Assembly: GCA_963798865.1 (NCBI GenBank)
Contig: CAWCVZ010000009.1
Span: 248,001 to 312,000, forward strand
Length of the DNA: 64,000 nucleotides
Source: RBG-16-34-14 sp963798865
GTDB taxonomy: Bacteria; Bacteroidota; Ignavibacteria; Ignavibacteriales; Ignavibacteriaceae
Reading direction: 5' to 3'
The notes below the pieces were generated by a model. It ran no database searches and was not told the DNA's origin. It worked only from the letters and a program-made list of their open reading frames with translations. Both the position numbers and the translations under genes were made by a program. Below, in pieces: positions 34,812 to 43,382 of this stretch. The stretch's first letter is position 1. Each line of letters starts with the position of its first letter.

Positions 34812-36881
34812 ATGAAATCAATTTTCATCGTTATATTTTTATCTCTGCAGCTGCTGATAAAAGCACAGGGTTATATATGTGCAATCGGCGGCGGCAGTGA
34901 AGATTATAATGACTGGAGCGATGAACCCTATTCATGGATTGTTGAAAAGTCCGACAGCGGAAAAATTATAGTTTTATCTTTTAACTCTGAAACAAACTGG
35001 ATACCGGATTATTTCATTTCGTTCGGTGCTTCTGAAGCTTACAATAAAAGGATCAACTCGAGAAGCATTGCAGATATGCAAAGCACTTACGATGAACTGA
35101 TAACAGCCAAAGCAATATTTATTAAAGGCGGTGATCAGTGGAATTATATAAATACATGGAAAGGTACATTAACCGAAGATGCAATAAATTTTGTTTTTCA
35201 AAACGGGGGAGTAATTGCCGGAACAAGTGCGGGCTGCGCTGTTTTAGGCGGTTTAGATTTTACTGCAAGATATGGCTCAGCTTATTCTGATGAATCTTTA
35301 GTTGACCCATTCAATCATTCTATAGATTTAGAAGATAATTTTTTAAATCTTATACCAAATGTTCTTTTCGATCAGCACTTTGTTGAAAGAGGAAGATTTG
35401 GAAGATTAATTGCAATGATATTTAATGCAGATTTTGAACTTGGAAAAAATATTATTGGTGTAGGAATAGATGATAGAACTGCAATCTGTATTGAGCCAAA
35501 CGGAATCGGAATAGTTAAAGGAAGCGGGGCTGCCGCAATCTTTTATAAAGATAGTTTAACAAATTTTGTGAACGATCCATCCGGCTATACAATTGAAAAT
35601 CTTAAGTGCGATCAGCTTATTGCCGGGTGGTCTTTTGATTTTAATTCGATGAACATCAGTTTTATCCCTTCATCGGCAAAAAATGTTGATACCTCACGAA
35701 CCTGGGATTATCCTCAAACTGATTTCTGCCTTACCGGTGATAATAATATTTCTTCTCAGTTGCAAAACCTTAACCGGTTTTTTGAAACTTTTAATCCTGC
35801 GAATACTCTTGTAATCACCCATCCGGGATTTTCAGTTAGCTTAAATCCTTTAACTGATTATTTAACTACTCAGAATATTACTTACTCAGTTTTGTTTTTA
35901 ACTTCAGAAAGCCTGAACAGCAGCTCTGCAGTTCAGCAAATGGAAAACGCCGGCTGCTTAATCTTTGCCGGGGATTCATTAAGTGTTTTAAGCAAGCTTA
36001 ATGATACCGCCGCTTTGCTTTCAACAGCTTTCTATAATAGTTTAAGTAATCTGCCGGTTTTTTTCTTTGGTAATACAGGTAAAATTTCTTCAGGTAAATA
36101 TATTGATAATACTGATCTTGATTACCTTGCAAGCTGGCGGGGGAAGATGACAAACAATAACGGGCTTTCGGTTTTCGGCGATTTGGTTTATCAGCCTTTG
36201 ATTTTTATTGACAGCGATTTTTATGAAAACAGAACTTCTGCTTTGTTATGGGGATTAATGTTAAACAGGAAAAGGTTAGGTATTTATTCTGATGGAGCAG
36301 GGGTAATAAAAATTGATAAAGATCTTAATAGTATTTTTAAAGAAGGCGAGCTTCCTTTAATTATTGTTGATGCAAGAAATACAACTCTCGTTGATTCTTC
36401 TGTTTATCATGCTTCCGGTGGAATCAGCACCCGCCAGTTGGCTGCTATGAATAATTTAAGATACTCAATTACCAAACGGGGAATTAATTATAAAATTGAT
36501 GAAGGCAAATTTGATTTTACTTCTTCGGTTAATGATGATGTATCGAATAATAAAAAAACAGGTTTTTATTTGTATGATTGTTATCCTAATCCCTTTAACC
36601 CAACTACAAAAATAAAATATACAATCTCGTCAGGCGTCAAAAGTGAAATGTCAAGAGTCAGTCTTAAAGTTTATGATGTTTTGGGAAGAGAAATAGCAAC
36701 TCTTGTTAATGAAGAAAAACCGGCTGGAAATTATGAAGTTGAATTCACTGTAGGTCGGGACTCCAGTCCCGGTATTGCAAGTGGAATTTCCACCAAAGGT
36801 GGATACGCTTCCGGCGTCTATTTCTACAGACTTCAGGTCGGGGAATATTCTATTACAAAAAAATTCGTCCTGCTCAAGTAA
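34812..36881 (+). CDS. Cyanophycinase-like S51 protein fused to a type IX sorting domain
   Basis: 689 residues. Signal peptide (about 1-18), then an S51 domain: 'YICAIGGGSED', 'AIFIKGGDQW' and the nucleophile motif 'VIAGTSAGCAVL' with Ser139, then 'DQHFVERGRFGRLIA' from 187 and 'GVGIDDRTAICIEPNG'. A second region (about 290-580) follows, with another alpha/beta pattern ('CLIFAGDSLSVLSKL') that may be a degenerate repeat of the fold. The C-terminus is a sorting domain with 'CYPNPFNPTTKIKYTI' and 'KKFVLLK'. So this is a predicted surface-displayed or released cyanophycinase-type peptidase acting before uptake, complementing the smaller one at 22590-23441. Confidence 0.75.
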   Translation: MKSIFIVIFLSLQLLIKAQGYICAIGGGSEDYNDWSDEPYSWIVEKSDSGKIIVLSFNSETNWIPDYFISFGASEAYNKRINSRSIADMQSTYDELITAKAIFIKGGDQWNYINTWKGTLTEDAINFVFQNGGVIAGTSAGCAVLGGLDFTARYGSAYSDESLVDPFNHSIDLEDNFLNLIPNVLFDQHFVERGRFGRLIAMIFNADFELGKNIIGVGIDDRTAICIEPNGIGIVKGSGAAAIFYKDSLTNFVNDPSGYTIENLKCDQLIAGWSFDFNSMNISFIPSSAKNVDTSRTWDYPQTDFCLTGDNNISSQLQNLNRFFETFNPANTLVITHPGFSVSLNPLTDYLTTQNITYSVLFLTSESLNSSSAVQQMENAGCLIFAGDSLSVLSKLNDTAALLSTAFYNSLSNLPVFFFGNTGKISSGKYIDNTDLDYLASWRGKMTNNNGLSVFGDLVYQPLIFIDSDFYENRTSALLWGLMLNRKRLGIYSDGAGVIKIDKDLNSIFKEGELPLIIVDARNTTLVDSSVYHASGGISTRQLAAMNNLRYSITKRGINYKIDEGKFDFTSSVNDDVSNNKKTGFYLYDCYPNPFNPTTKIKYTISSGVKSEMSRVSLKVYDVLGREIATLVNEEKPAGNYEVEFTVGRDSSPGIASGISTKGGYASGVYFYRLQVGEYSITKKFVLLK

Positions 36882-36888
36882 AAATATT

Positions 36889-38000
36889 ATGATCATAGAA
36901 AAAATTGAACTCAGAAAAATTTTCCTTCCATACTTAGAACCGTTTACTACAAGCGGCTGGACTGAAGATGGAAACTATGCCGCAGTAGTTAAGATTTTCA
37001 GCGAAGGAGAAATTGGCTGGGGTGAATCTCCTGTGAGCAACGGTCCTTGGTATAATGAAGAAACAACAGATACTGCATGGCATATTCAAAAAGATTTTTT
37101 AGTGCCGTTGATTTTAGGGAAATCAATTAATCATCCTGGTGAGATAGAAAAAATCTTTTTACCTGTAAGATTAAATAATATTGCAAAAGCGGGAATTGAA
37201 TTTGCCATCTGGGATTTATATGGGAAACTCACCGGAAAATCTTTATCTCATTTGCTTGGTGGAGCAAAAAATAAAGTTGAAGTTGGGGTAAGCATTGGAA
37301 TTCAAAAAGATAATGAGATATTGATTAACAAAATTGAAAGTTACATCAAGGAAGGTTACAGGAGAATAAAAATTAAAATAAAACCCGGTTATGATATTGA
37401 ACCGGTTCGTTTAATAAGAAAAAGATGGGAGAATTTTCCTCTTCAGGTTGATGCTAACAGTGCTTATACTTTTGATGGAGCTAAAAAATTAAAAGAGCTT
37501 GATGATTTTAATTTACTTTTGATAGAACAGCCTCTTGCTCACGATGATATTTATGAGCATTCAAAACTCCAGAAGCTTTTAAAACTCCTTTGTGCCTTGA
37601 TGAAAGTATTACATCTTTACGGCATACAAAATCTGCAATAGATCTGAAAGCTTGCGGAATAATTAATATCAAACCAACAAGAGTTGGAGGGTTATCCGCT
37701 GCAAAATCTATTCATGATTTCTGTGAGTCGTCAGGTATTCCTGTTTGGTGCGGTGGAATGCTTGAAACAGGAATAGGGCGGGCAATTAATGTTGCTTTAG
37801 CAAGTCTGCCCAATTTCATTTTGCCCGGTGATATAAGTGCGAACAGCCGTTACTTCAAAAGAGATATTGTTTATAATCCCTTTACTTTAAATAATGATGG
37901 AACTTTAACTGTACCTGATAAACCGGGAAGCGGTTCAAAGGTAGATGAAGAATTTTTAGAAAGTATAACTATTGAAAAAGCCGAATTCAAAAACAAATAA
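36889..38000 (+). CDS. N-acylamino-acid racemase / o-succinylbenzoate synthase family enzyme (frame shifts -1 at 37578-37584)
   Basis: Composite of about 370 residues, enolase superfamily, OSBS/NSAR branch. Markers: 'RIKIKIKPGYDIEPVRLIRK' (catalytic Lys), metal ligands in 'VDANSAY', 'LIEQPL' and 'CLDESI', second catalytic Lys in 'IINIKPTRVGGL', and 'GMLETGIGRAINVALASLP'. The 0 frame stops after 'QKLLKLLCALMK...'. With a -1 change at TTTAAAA (37578-37584, phase T_TTA_AAA) it reads 'LLKTPLCLDESITSLRHTK', the normal family sequence. The last metal ligand and Lys come after the shift, so the unshifted product cannot be active. With no men genes nearby, a racemase or dipeptide-epimerase role beside the peptidases is more likely than menaquinone synthesis. 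The ATG at 36889 lies 7 nt after the previous stop. Confidence 0.8.
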
Positions 38001-38014
38001 ACTTTATAGCTGTC

Positions 38015-38034
38015 ATTCCCGTGAAACCGGGAAT
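38015..38034. terminator. Hairpin after the racemase gene
   Basis: ATTCCCG (38015-38021) pairs perfectly with CGGGAAT (38028-38034) around a 6-nt loop, 14 nt after the stop codon. The following bases are CCAAAAA rather than a T-tract, so termination on the plus strand is uncertain. The sequence type (TCATTCCCG...CGGGAATCC) also resembles small intergenic repeats common in this group. Confidence 0.4.
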
Positions 38035-38058
38035 CCAAAAACTCTTAACTAAATAGGA

Positions 38059-38175
38059 GGCTGTCCAAAAAGTAATATTGTCATCGCGATCCCGCCTTTG
38101 GCGGGAGAAGTGATCTTATTATTCGTTCAAATTGCAGAGATTGCTTCTGACACTTTTCTTACTTTTTAGTCAGCC
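38059..38175. repeat. MITE-like 117-bp element with terminal inverted repeats
   Basis: Ends GGCTGTCCAAAAAGTAA (38059-38075) and TTACTTTTTAGTCAGCC (38159-38175) are inverted copies matching at 15 of 17 positions. Inside is a perfect hairpin CCCGCC-TTT-GGCGGG (38091-38105). It has no coding capacity and no clear target-site duplication. Its G+C-richer centre contrasts with the flanking sequence. Such a layout is that of a miniature inverted-repeat transposable element or dispersed intergenic repeat; no parent transposase is in the window. Confidence 0.65.
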
Positions 38176-38203
38176 CAGATAAATTGTAATCCTGGAAAAT
38201 CTT

Positions 38204-39697
38204 ATGACAAAAATATTAATTACCATATTGATCGTTTCATTTACAATCTACTCACAATCGCTGAAAACACCTCTTGAGAAAAATGATTATAACAAGTTAA
38301 CATCATATGAAGATCTTTCTTCATTTGTTACAAAGTTAAATTCTTACCTGATGTTAAACACAAAAATAATTGGAACAAGTGTAGAAGGTAGAAATCTTTA
38401 TGTTGTAAAAGTATCTAATGGCGAATTTGGTTCTGACACATCAAAAATAAAAGTATTAATATTTGCGCAACAGCATGGAGATGAACAATCAGGCAAAGAA
38501 GGTTCTTTACTTGTACTGAAGGAAATAGCAAGTGGAAATTTGAATTATCTTTTTGATAGAATTGATTTGCTTATTGTTCCCCAGATGAACCCCGATGGAT
38601 CTGAGAAAGATACAAGAAGAAATTCTAATCATGCTGATTTAAACAGAAACCACCTGATACTTACTCAGCCGGAGACAATTGCATTGCACAAATTGTTTGA
38701 TCAATTTCTTCCTGAAGCAAGTATGGATGTTCATGAATATTCACCATATTCTGAAGAGTGGGAAAAATTTGGTTACTTAAAGAACTTTGATGAACAGATC
38801 GGAACAGTTACAAACCTGAATGTATCTGAAAGAATAAAAAAAATAAGCATTGAAAAATATCTGCCTTTTATTGAAGATTACTTAAAAGTTAGAAAGTTTA
38901 CCTATCATAATTACATTCTTGGAGGACCGCCGGATGTTGAACTGATAAGGTACAGCACGTATGATGTAAATGACGGCAGACAAAGTTTCGGTGCGATGAA
39001 CTCTTTCTCTTTCATCCAGGAAGGAAAAAGCGGAAAGAATTCTTTAGACAATATTAAAAAACGTGCTGAAGGTCAGGCTGAAGGAATGAAAGGTTTTCTT
39101 GAGTTTATATATTTGAATAAAGATGAAATAAAATCTCTGGTAAGTGAAGAACGGAATAAATTAATAAATGGAAAAGTTAATGATAAGGTTGCTGTACAAA
39201 TGGATCATGTACGCAATGGAGAAAAATTAAATCTTTCTTTATTGTCTATGAAATCCAATTCAGATACAATTATTACAGTTAATGATTTTCGTCCCGTTGT
39301 AAAATCTTTATATGATGTTGAAAGACCTGAAGGATATTTGATACTTAAAAGTCTACCGGAACTTTACGATTGGGCAATGCGGCAAAATTTAATTGTAAAT
39401 TCTTTTACAAATTCACCTGATAAAAAAATAGAAGAATATTTTATAAGCGAAATAGACTCAATAAATTTTGAAGGTGATACAGTTGTTAATCCGGTTATTG
39501 AATTAAAAGAATTTCAGAATAAAATAAACGAACATGATTATTACTTCATTCCAGCAAATCAGCTAAAAAGTAATTTAATTATTATTGCTCTCGAACCTAA
39601 ATCTATGCTGGGATTAGTAACCTATAAAGATTTTGAGCATTTATTAAAACCAGGGGAATATTTCCCGGTTCTTAGAGTGGTGAAACAAAAAGAATAA
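38204..39697 (+). CDS. M14-family zinc carboxypeptidase, exported
   Basis: 497 residues, signal peptide (about 1-18). Zinc ligands of the M14 family: HGDE with His91 and Glu94 in 'AQQHGDEQSGKE', and His177 in 'MDVHEYSPY'. Arg148 in 'DLNRNH' fits the substrate-binding site, and Glu273 in 'FIQEGKSG' is the likely catalytic base. It would remove C-terminal residues from peptides in the periplasm or outside the cell. A roughly 200-residue C-terminal extension is not assigned. It lies downstream of the MITE-like repeat, which separates it from the racemase gene. Confidence 0.85.
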   Translation: MTKILITILIVSFTIYSQSLKTPLEKNDYNKLTSYEDLSSFVTKLNSYLMLNTKIIGTSVEGRNLYVVKVSNGEFGSDTSKIKVLIFAQQHGDEQSGKEGSLLVLKEIASGNLNYLFDRIDLLIVPQMNPDGSEKDTRRNSNHADLNRNHLILTQPETIALHKLFDQFLPEASMDVHEYSPYSEEWEKFGYLKNFDEQIGTVTNLNVSERIKKISIEKYLPFIEDYLKVRKFTYHNYILGGPPDVELIRYSTYDVNDGRQSFGAMNSFSFIQEGKSGKNSLDNIKKRAEGQAEGMKGFLEFIYLNKDEIKSLVSEERNKLINGKVNDKVAVQMDHVRNGEKLNLSLLSMKSNSDTIITVNDFRPVVKSLYDVERPEGYLILKSLPELYDWAMRQNLIVNSFTNSPDKKIEEYFISEIDSINFEGDTVVNPVIELKEFQNKINEHDYYFIPANQLKSNLIIIALEPKSMLGLVTYKDFEHLLKPGEYFPVLRVVKQKE

Positions 39698-39720
39698 AAC
39701 CGGATTCGTCGTTCTTTAAT

Positions 39721-41455
39721 TTAATATTTTAATGAACTGATTGAACTGTCAGCAAAAACTTTCTCACCTTCAAATAATGTCATCAATACTTTAGCTTTAC
39801 TTATTTCTTCTGCCGGAATATCAAACAGATTTTTATCTAACACAATCAAATCAGCTTTTTTTCCGATTTCTATCGAACCCGTTTCCTTTTCCAGGAAGTT
39901 TGCATAAGCACCATTAATAGTAAAGCTTCTGATCATTTGTTCAAGCGTTGCTCTTTCTTCAGGCCAGAGTATTTCTTTAGTTTCTATAGTATTTGAATCA
40001 CTCCGTATAATGCCAAACTGAATTGCTGTTAAGGGATTGCAGGGAATGGTCACAGGAAAATCACTGGACGAAGCAACTATTACTCCTTCTTTAAAAAAAC
40101 TTTCCATTGGATATTCTTTTTCCGCACGTTCCTGACCGAGATAAGGAACCTGGATATTATAATAGTAATCATCTTTGATAAACCAGTATGGCTGCGGTAC
40201 TGCTATAACTCCGAGTTCTTTTAAATCTTGATATATCTGCCGGATCAACTAACTGAAGATGCGTTATTGAATTTCTTGAATCACGTTTACCATTTTGTTT
40301 TTCAACTTTAACAAAAGCATCAAGGGTGACAGATGTTGCTGCATCACCAATTGAGTGGGCATGAATCTGAAATTTGTTTTTATCAAGTTCAGTACAGATG
40401 TTGGTTAATTTGTTCAGATCCCAAAGTAATTCTCCGTGGCTTTCCGGCAAATGTTTATAAGGCTCTTTAAGATAAGCTGTACTGCCTTCAACAACACCGT
40501 CTATAAAAATTTTTGCAGAATTAGTTTGAAATAATGATCTCTTGTTCCTTGTCCTTTCCTCAATAAGAGATTTAATTTGTTCAATGTCTTTTTCAGGATC
40601 AATATAAAGTGAAGCACGAAATCTCATTTTTAATTTTTTTTTGGATTCGAGATTTCTATAAGCTTCTGTTTCGTTACTTCCAGCATCCAGGTAAGCATCA
40701 TGGACAGTAGTTATTCCAAAAGAAAGAGCCATCTTCTGATAGTCTTCAAGCCCATCTACCAGCTCTTCGAGGCTATAAACCGGAAAAATATTTGAAACCA
40801 GGTCAGCAGCTTTTTCGCGAAGTGTTCCGTTAGGTTCATTTGTATTTGATTCTCTTTCGATTATTCCACCAGCAGGATTTTTAGTGAATTTTGTTATACC
40901 GGCGAGCACGAGAGTTTTTGAGTTCACCCATTTTGAATGCCCATCTTCTGAAGAAAATGACACCGGGATATTTTTAACTATCTTATCAATTATTTTTTTA
41001 TCCGGACCGGTTTTAGGAAAATCAGTGTTACTCCAGCCTCTGCCTTTAATATATTTGGCGTCGGGATGATTATTTAAATATTTTTTTATTGCGCTTTGAA
41101 TTTCTTCAGCACTCTTTAAACCATAAAGATTTAGTTCATTAAAATAACGGTAAGAACTTATTGGATGGCAATGTGCATCTATGAATCCGGGAAGCAGCAT
41201 TCTTTTTTCCAGATCGATAACTTTGGTTTTATCTCCTATAAAATTATCTGCACCTTCATCGTCTCCGACATAAATAAATTTCCCATCCTTGATTGCAACT
41301 GCTTCTGCTATTGTGTTACTGCTATCGGCGGTATAAACAAATCCATTTTTGAAAACAAGTTCTGCTGATTGTTTATCACCAACCTGGCAGCCGTTTAAAA
41401 AAATAATAGTCAGTGAACTTATAATAAAGTAGAATATTAGTTTTGTTGGATTCAA
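39721..41455 (-). CDS. YtcJ-type amidohydrolase lipoprotein (frame disrupted near 40231-40236)
   Basis: Composite of about 578 residues. A lipoprotein signal ends 'IIFLNGC'. Metal-site motifs of Amidohydrolase_3 are present: 'LPGFIDAHCHP', 'IHAHSIGDAAT', and in the second frame 'ASSSDFPVTIPCNPLTAIQF', with 'EIGKKADLIVLDKNLF' near the end. Frame one stops just after 'LVDPADI'; frame two, beginning upstream as 'YQDLKELGVIAVPQPYW', continues it. Two bases appear missing (or one extra) in the ATATAT repeat at 40231-40236, a typical slippage site. The family hydrolyses amide-type bonds in varied small molecules; substrate unknown. It may act with the M14 and racemase genes. It is convergent with the M14 gene and follows the rrf2 gene on the minus strand. 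Confidence 0.8.
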
Positions 41456-41500
41456 TTTTGTTAACCGTTACCAGATGAGGAGAATTTAATAGATAGTAGA

Positions 41501-41980
41501 TTAATTTTTAATAACCTGCAAATCATGCTCTTCAACGAAATTGTTGACAAGAACCTTAACTTCTTCTTCTTTTCCAAGTAGGTCTTTCAGGGATATTTTA
41601 AGGACAACACTATCAACAAGTAATTGAATTGTTTTCCAGAGAGAACGGACTGAGCAATCAATAGTATTAGTACAAATATTTTCTATTCCGGAATGCTGGC
41701 TGCAAAAATCTTCTTCAAATAATCTTCCGCCAAGTGCTGCAAGGACTTCGCCTATAATAATTTCTTCGGCAGGTTTAGCAAGCTTATAGCCGCCGGTTTG
41801 TCCCCTGGTAGCTTCAATAAATCCACCGATGCGTAACGTTCTTAAAAGTTTGCCAACATTTGCGGTTGATAATCCTTCAAGGTCGCTGATCTCAGGAATG
41901 GTAAGCCCGTTTGGAGATTTGGACTTACCAATCCTTAACAAGCATCTTAAACCATATTCTTCTTGAGTACTGAATTTCAT
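41501..41980 (-). CDS. Rrf2-family iron-sulfur regulator (IscR/SufR-like)
   Basis: 159 residues. A winged helix at the N-terminus ('TQEEYGLRCLLRIGKSKSPN', 'LSTANVGKLLRTLR', 'RGQTGGYKLAKP') is followed by three cysteines at about 93, 103 and 109 ('DFCSQHSG', 'NICTNTIDCSVRSLW'), the spacing class of the IscR cluster-binding site. It likely senses iron-sulfur status and controls the suf genes on the same strand upstream. A 15-bp palindrome lies 18 bp upstream of its start (see 41998-42012). It is probably cotranscribed with, or immediately downstream of, the suf operon. Confidence 0.85.
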   Translation of the reverse strand: MKFSTQEEYGLRCLLRIGKSKSPNGLTIPEISDLEGLSTANVGKLLRTLRIGGFIEATRGQTGGYKLAKPAEEIIIGEVLAALGGRLFEEDFCSQHSGIENICTNTIDCSVRSLWKTIQLLVDSVVLKISLKDLLGKEEEVKVLVNNFVEEHDLQVIKN

Positions 41981-41997
41981 TTTTATTTTTCTTTTTA

Positions 41998-42012
41998 ATG
42001 TCAGTATGACAT
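41998..42012. promoter_or_regulatory. 15-bp palindrome upstream of the Rrf2 gene
   Basis: ATGTCA-GTA-TGACAT is a perfect 6-bp inverted repeat with a 3-bp centre in the 42-bp gap between the bacilliredoxin stop (42023) and the Rrf2 start (41980). Location suggests autoregulation by Rrf2. I found no second copy in front of sufB. Confidence 0.4.
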
Positions 42013-42022
42013 CTAAAAATTT

Positions 42023-42556
42023 TTATCCTTTAAATAATGGAATTTTTGATCCGCACATTTTAGCATATTCAACTTTAGCAAAATCTTCGGGAGAGATTGA
42101 AGGACCTTTTCCAGAACAAACTTCATCGAAGGCTTCTTTTAAAGCTTCAGCAATATCAATTTTACTTCTTCCTTCAATATCATACCTTTGCATAAAATAA
42201 ATTAATTCTCCGTTCTTAAATAAAGCAATACTTGGGGATGAAGGCGGGAAACCTTTTATATATTGTCTTGCTTTATCGACAGCTTCTCTTTCCATTCCTG
42301 CAAATACGGTGTAAAGTTTATCAGGAATATTTTTATTTTGCAATGCTAGTGATACTCCGGGGCGGGCACTTCCGGCAGCGCAGCCGCAAACGGAATTAAC
42401 CATTACAAGAATGGTTTTATCATCTTTAACATTTATCGCTTTATCAACTTCCTCCGATGTTAATAATTCAGTGAAGCCTACAGCAATAAGTTCATCTCTC
42501 ATTGGTTGTACTGCGTCAGGGTCATACATTGGAGGTCGTGAAATTATATTGAACAT
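42023..42556 (-). CDS. Bacilliredoxin-family (BrxA/BrxB, YphP/YqiW) protein
   Basis: 177 residues, cytosolic thioredoxin fold. 'VNSVCGCAAGSARPGVSLAL' holds the CGC active-site motif that defines this family; 'FPPSSPSIALFKNGELIYF' is the cis-Pro strand. Bacilliredoxins remove bacillithiol from mixed disulfides on proteins. Its place between the suf genes and the Rrf2 regulator suggests protection or loading of iron-sulfur assembly cysteines. The C-terminal about 35 residues ('DEVCSGKGPSISPEDFAKVE') extend beyond the core family length of about 140. The DinB-like protein at 14.7 kb would fit the same thiol system, but that is speculative. Confidence 0.85.
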   Translation of the reverse strand: MFNIISRPPMYDPDAVQPMRDELIAVGFTELLTSEEVDKAINVKDDKTILVMVNSVCGCAAGSARPGVSLALQNKNIPDKLYTVFAGMEREAVDKARQYIKGFPPSSPSIALFKNGELIYFMQRYDIEGRSKIDIAEALKEAFDEVCSGKGPSISPEDFAKVEYAKMCGSKIPLFKG

Positions 42557-42598
42557 CTTTTTTATCTCCTTTTTGTTATAAAAACCATTTTATTTTTT

Positions 42599-42919
42599 TT
42601 ACATTAATCCTAATTCCAGTTTCGCAACGTCAGACATCATATCCCTGTCCCACGGTGGATTCCAGACAAGTTTAATCTTCACATCGTTTATTTCCGGGAT
42701 ACTTCTTATTTTTACTTCTACTTCACCCGGCAGTGAACCTGCAACAGGACAAGCCGGTGAGGTTAGTGTCATTTTAATTTCAACGTTTGCTTCATCATCA
42801 ATTCCGATTTCATAAATTAATCCAAGCTCAAAAATGTTAACCGGTATTTCCGGGTCATAACACATTTTTAGCGCTTCGATAACTTTTTCTTCCAAAACCT
42901 GCTTACTTACTTCAATCAT
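42599..42919 (-). CDS. sufT: SufT-type MIP18/DUF59 iron-sulfur assembly protein
   Basis: 106 residues from the ATG at 42919; a longer frame reaching 42994 overlaps sufU by 70 nt and adds no conserved sequence, so it is not used. 'VIEALKMCYDPEIPVNIFEL', 'LIYEIGID', 'MTLTSPACPVAGSLP' (conserved Cys) and 'VKIKLVWNPPWDRDMMS' are standard DUF59 motifs. Family members help mature iron-sulfur proteins. It is the last core suf gene, 4 nt after sufU. Confidence 0.88.
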   Translation of the reverse strand: MIEVSKQVLEEKVIEALKMCYDPEIPVNIFELGLIYEIGIDDEANVEIKMTLTSPACPVAGSLPGEVEVKIRSIPEINDVKIKLVWNPPWDRDMMSDVAKLELGLM

Positions 42920-42923
42920 TTTG

Positions 42924-43382
42924 TTATTCAGTGCTGATTGTTTTGTTTTCCTTTTGCAAAGCAGAAAGCATTGTATGCCAGGCAAGGCTTGCACATTTTA
43001 CTCTTAAAGGAAATTCTTTTACACCAGCTAATACTTTAAGCTTGCCGAGCTCTTCAGTGCCTTCATCTTCATCAAGTTTCCCGGTGATTAAATCATGAAA
43101 CTTTTCAAATAACTGTTTTGCTTCTTCAACAGATTTTCCTTTAACTGCCTCACTCATTAAAGAAGCAGAAGCTTTTGATATTGCACAGCCAGATCCCTGG
43201 AAAGAAATATCCTTAACAATATTGTCTTCAATGTCTAAAAAAATATCAATTTTATCACCGCACAAAGGATTATATCCTTCTGCGGTTCTGTTTGCATCTG
43301 TAAGTATTTTAAAATTCCTCGGGCTTTTATTATGATCTAAAATAACCTGCTGGTAAAGCTCTTTTAATTCAGGATTAATCAT
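42924..43382 (-). CDS. sufU: SufU-type iron-sulfur scaffold / sulfur relay protein
   Basis: 152 residues. The three cysteines of the active site are in 'YNPLCGDKIDIF', 'GSGCAISKASASLMS' and 'RVKCASLAWHT'. The insertion between the second and third Cys ('GKSVEEAKQLFEKFHDLITG' and following) is typical of SufU rather than IscU. SufU accepts persulfide from SufS, usually with zinc bound. Its ATG overlaps the sufS stop by one base (TAATG), giving translational coupling. Confidence 0.92.
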   Translation of the reverse strand: MINPELKELYQQVILDHNKSPRNFKILTDANRTAEGYNPLCGDKIDIFLDIEDNIVKDISFQGSGCAISKASASLMSEAVKGKSVEEAKQLFEKFHDLITGKLDEDEGTEELGKLKVLAGVKEFPLRVKCASLAWHTMLSALQKENKTISTE

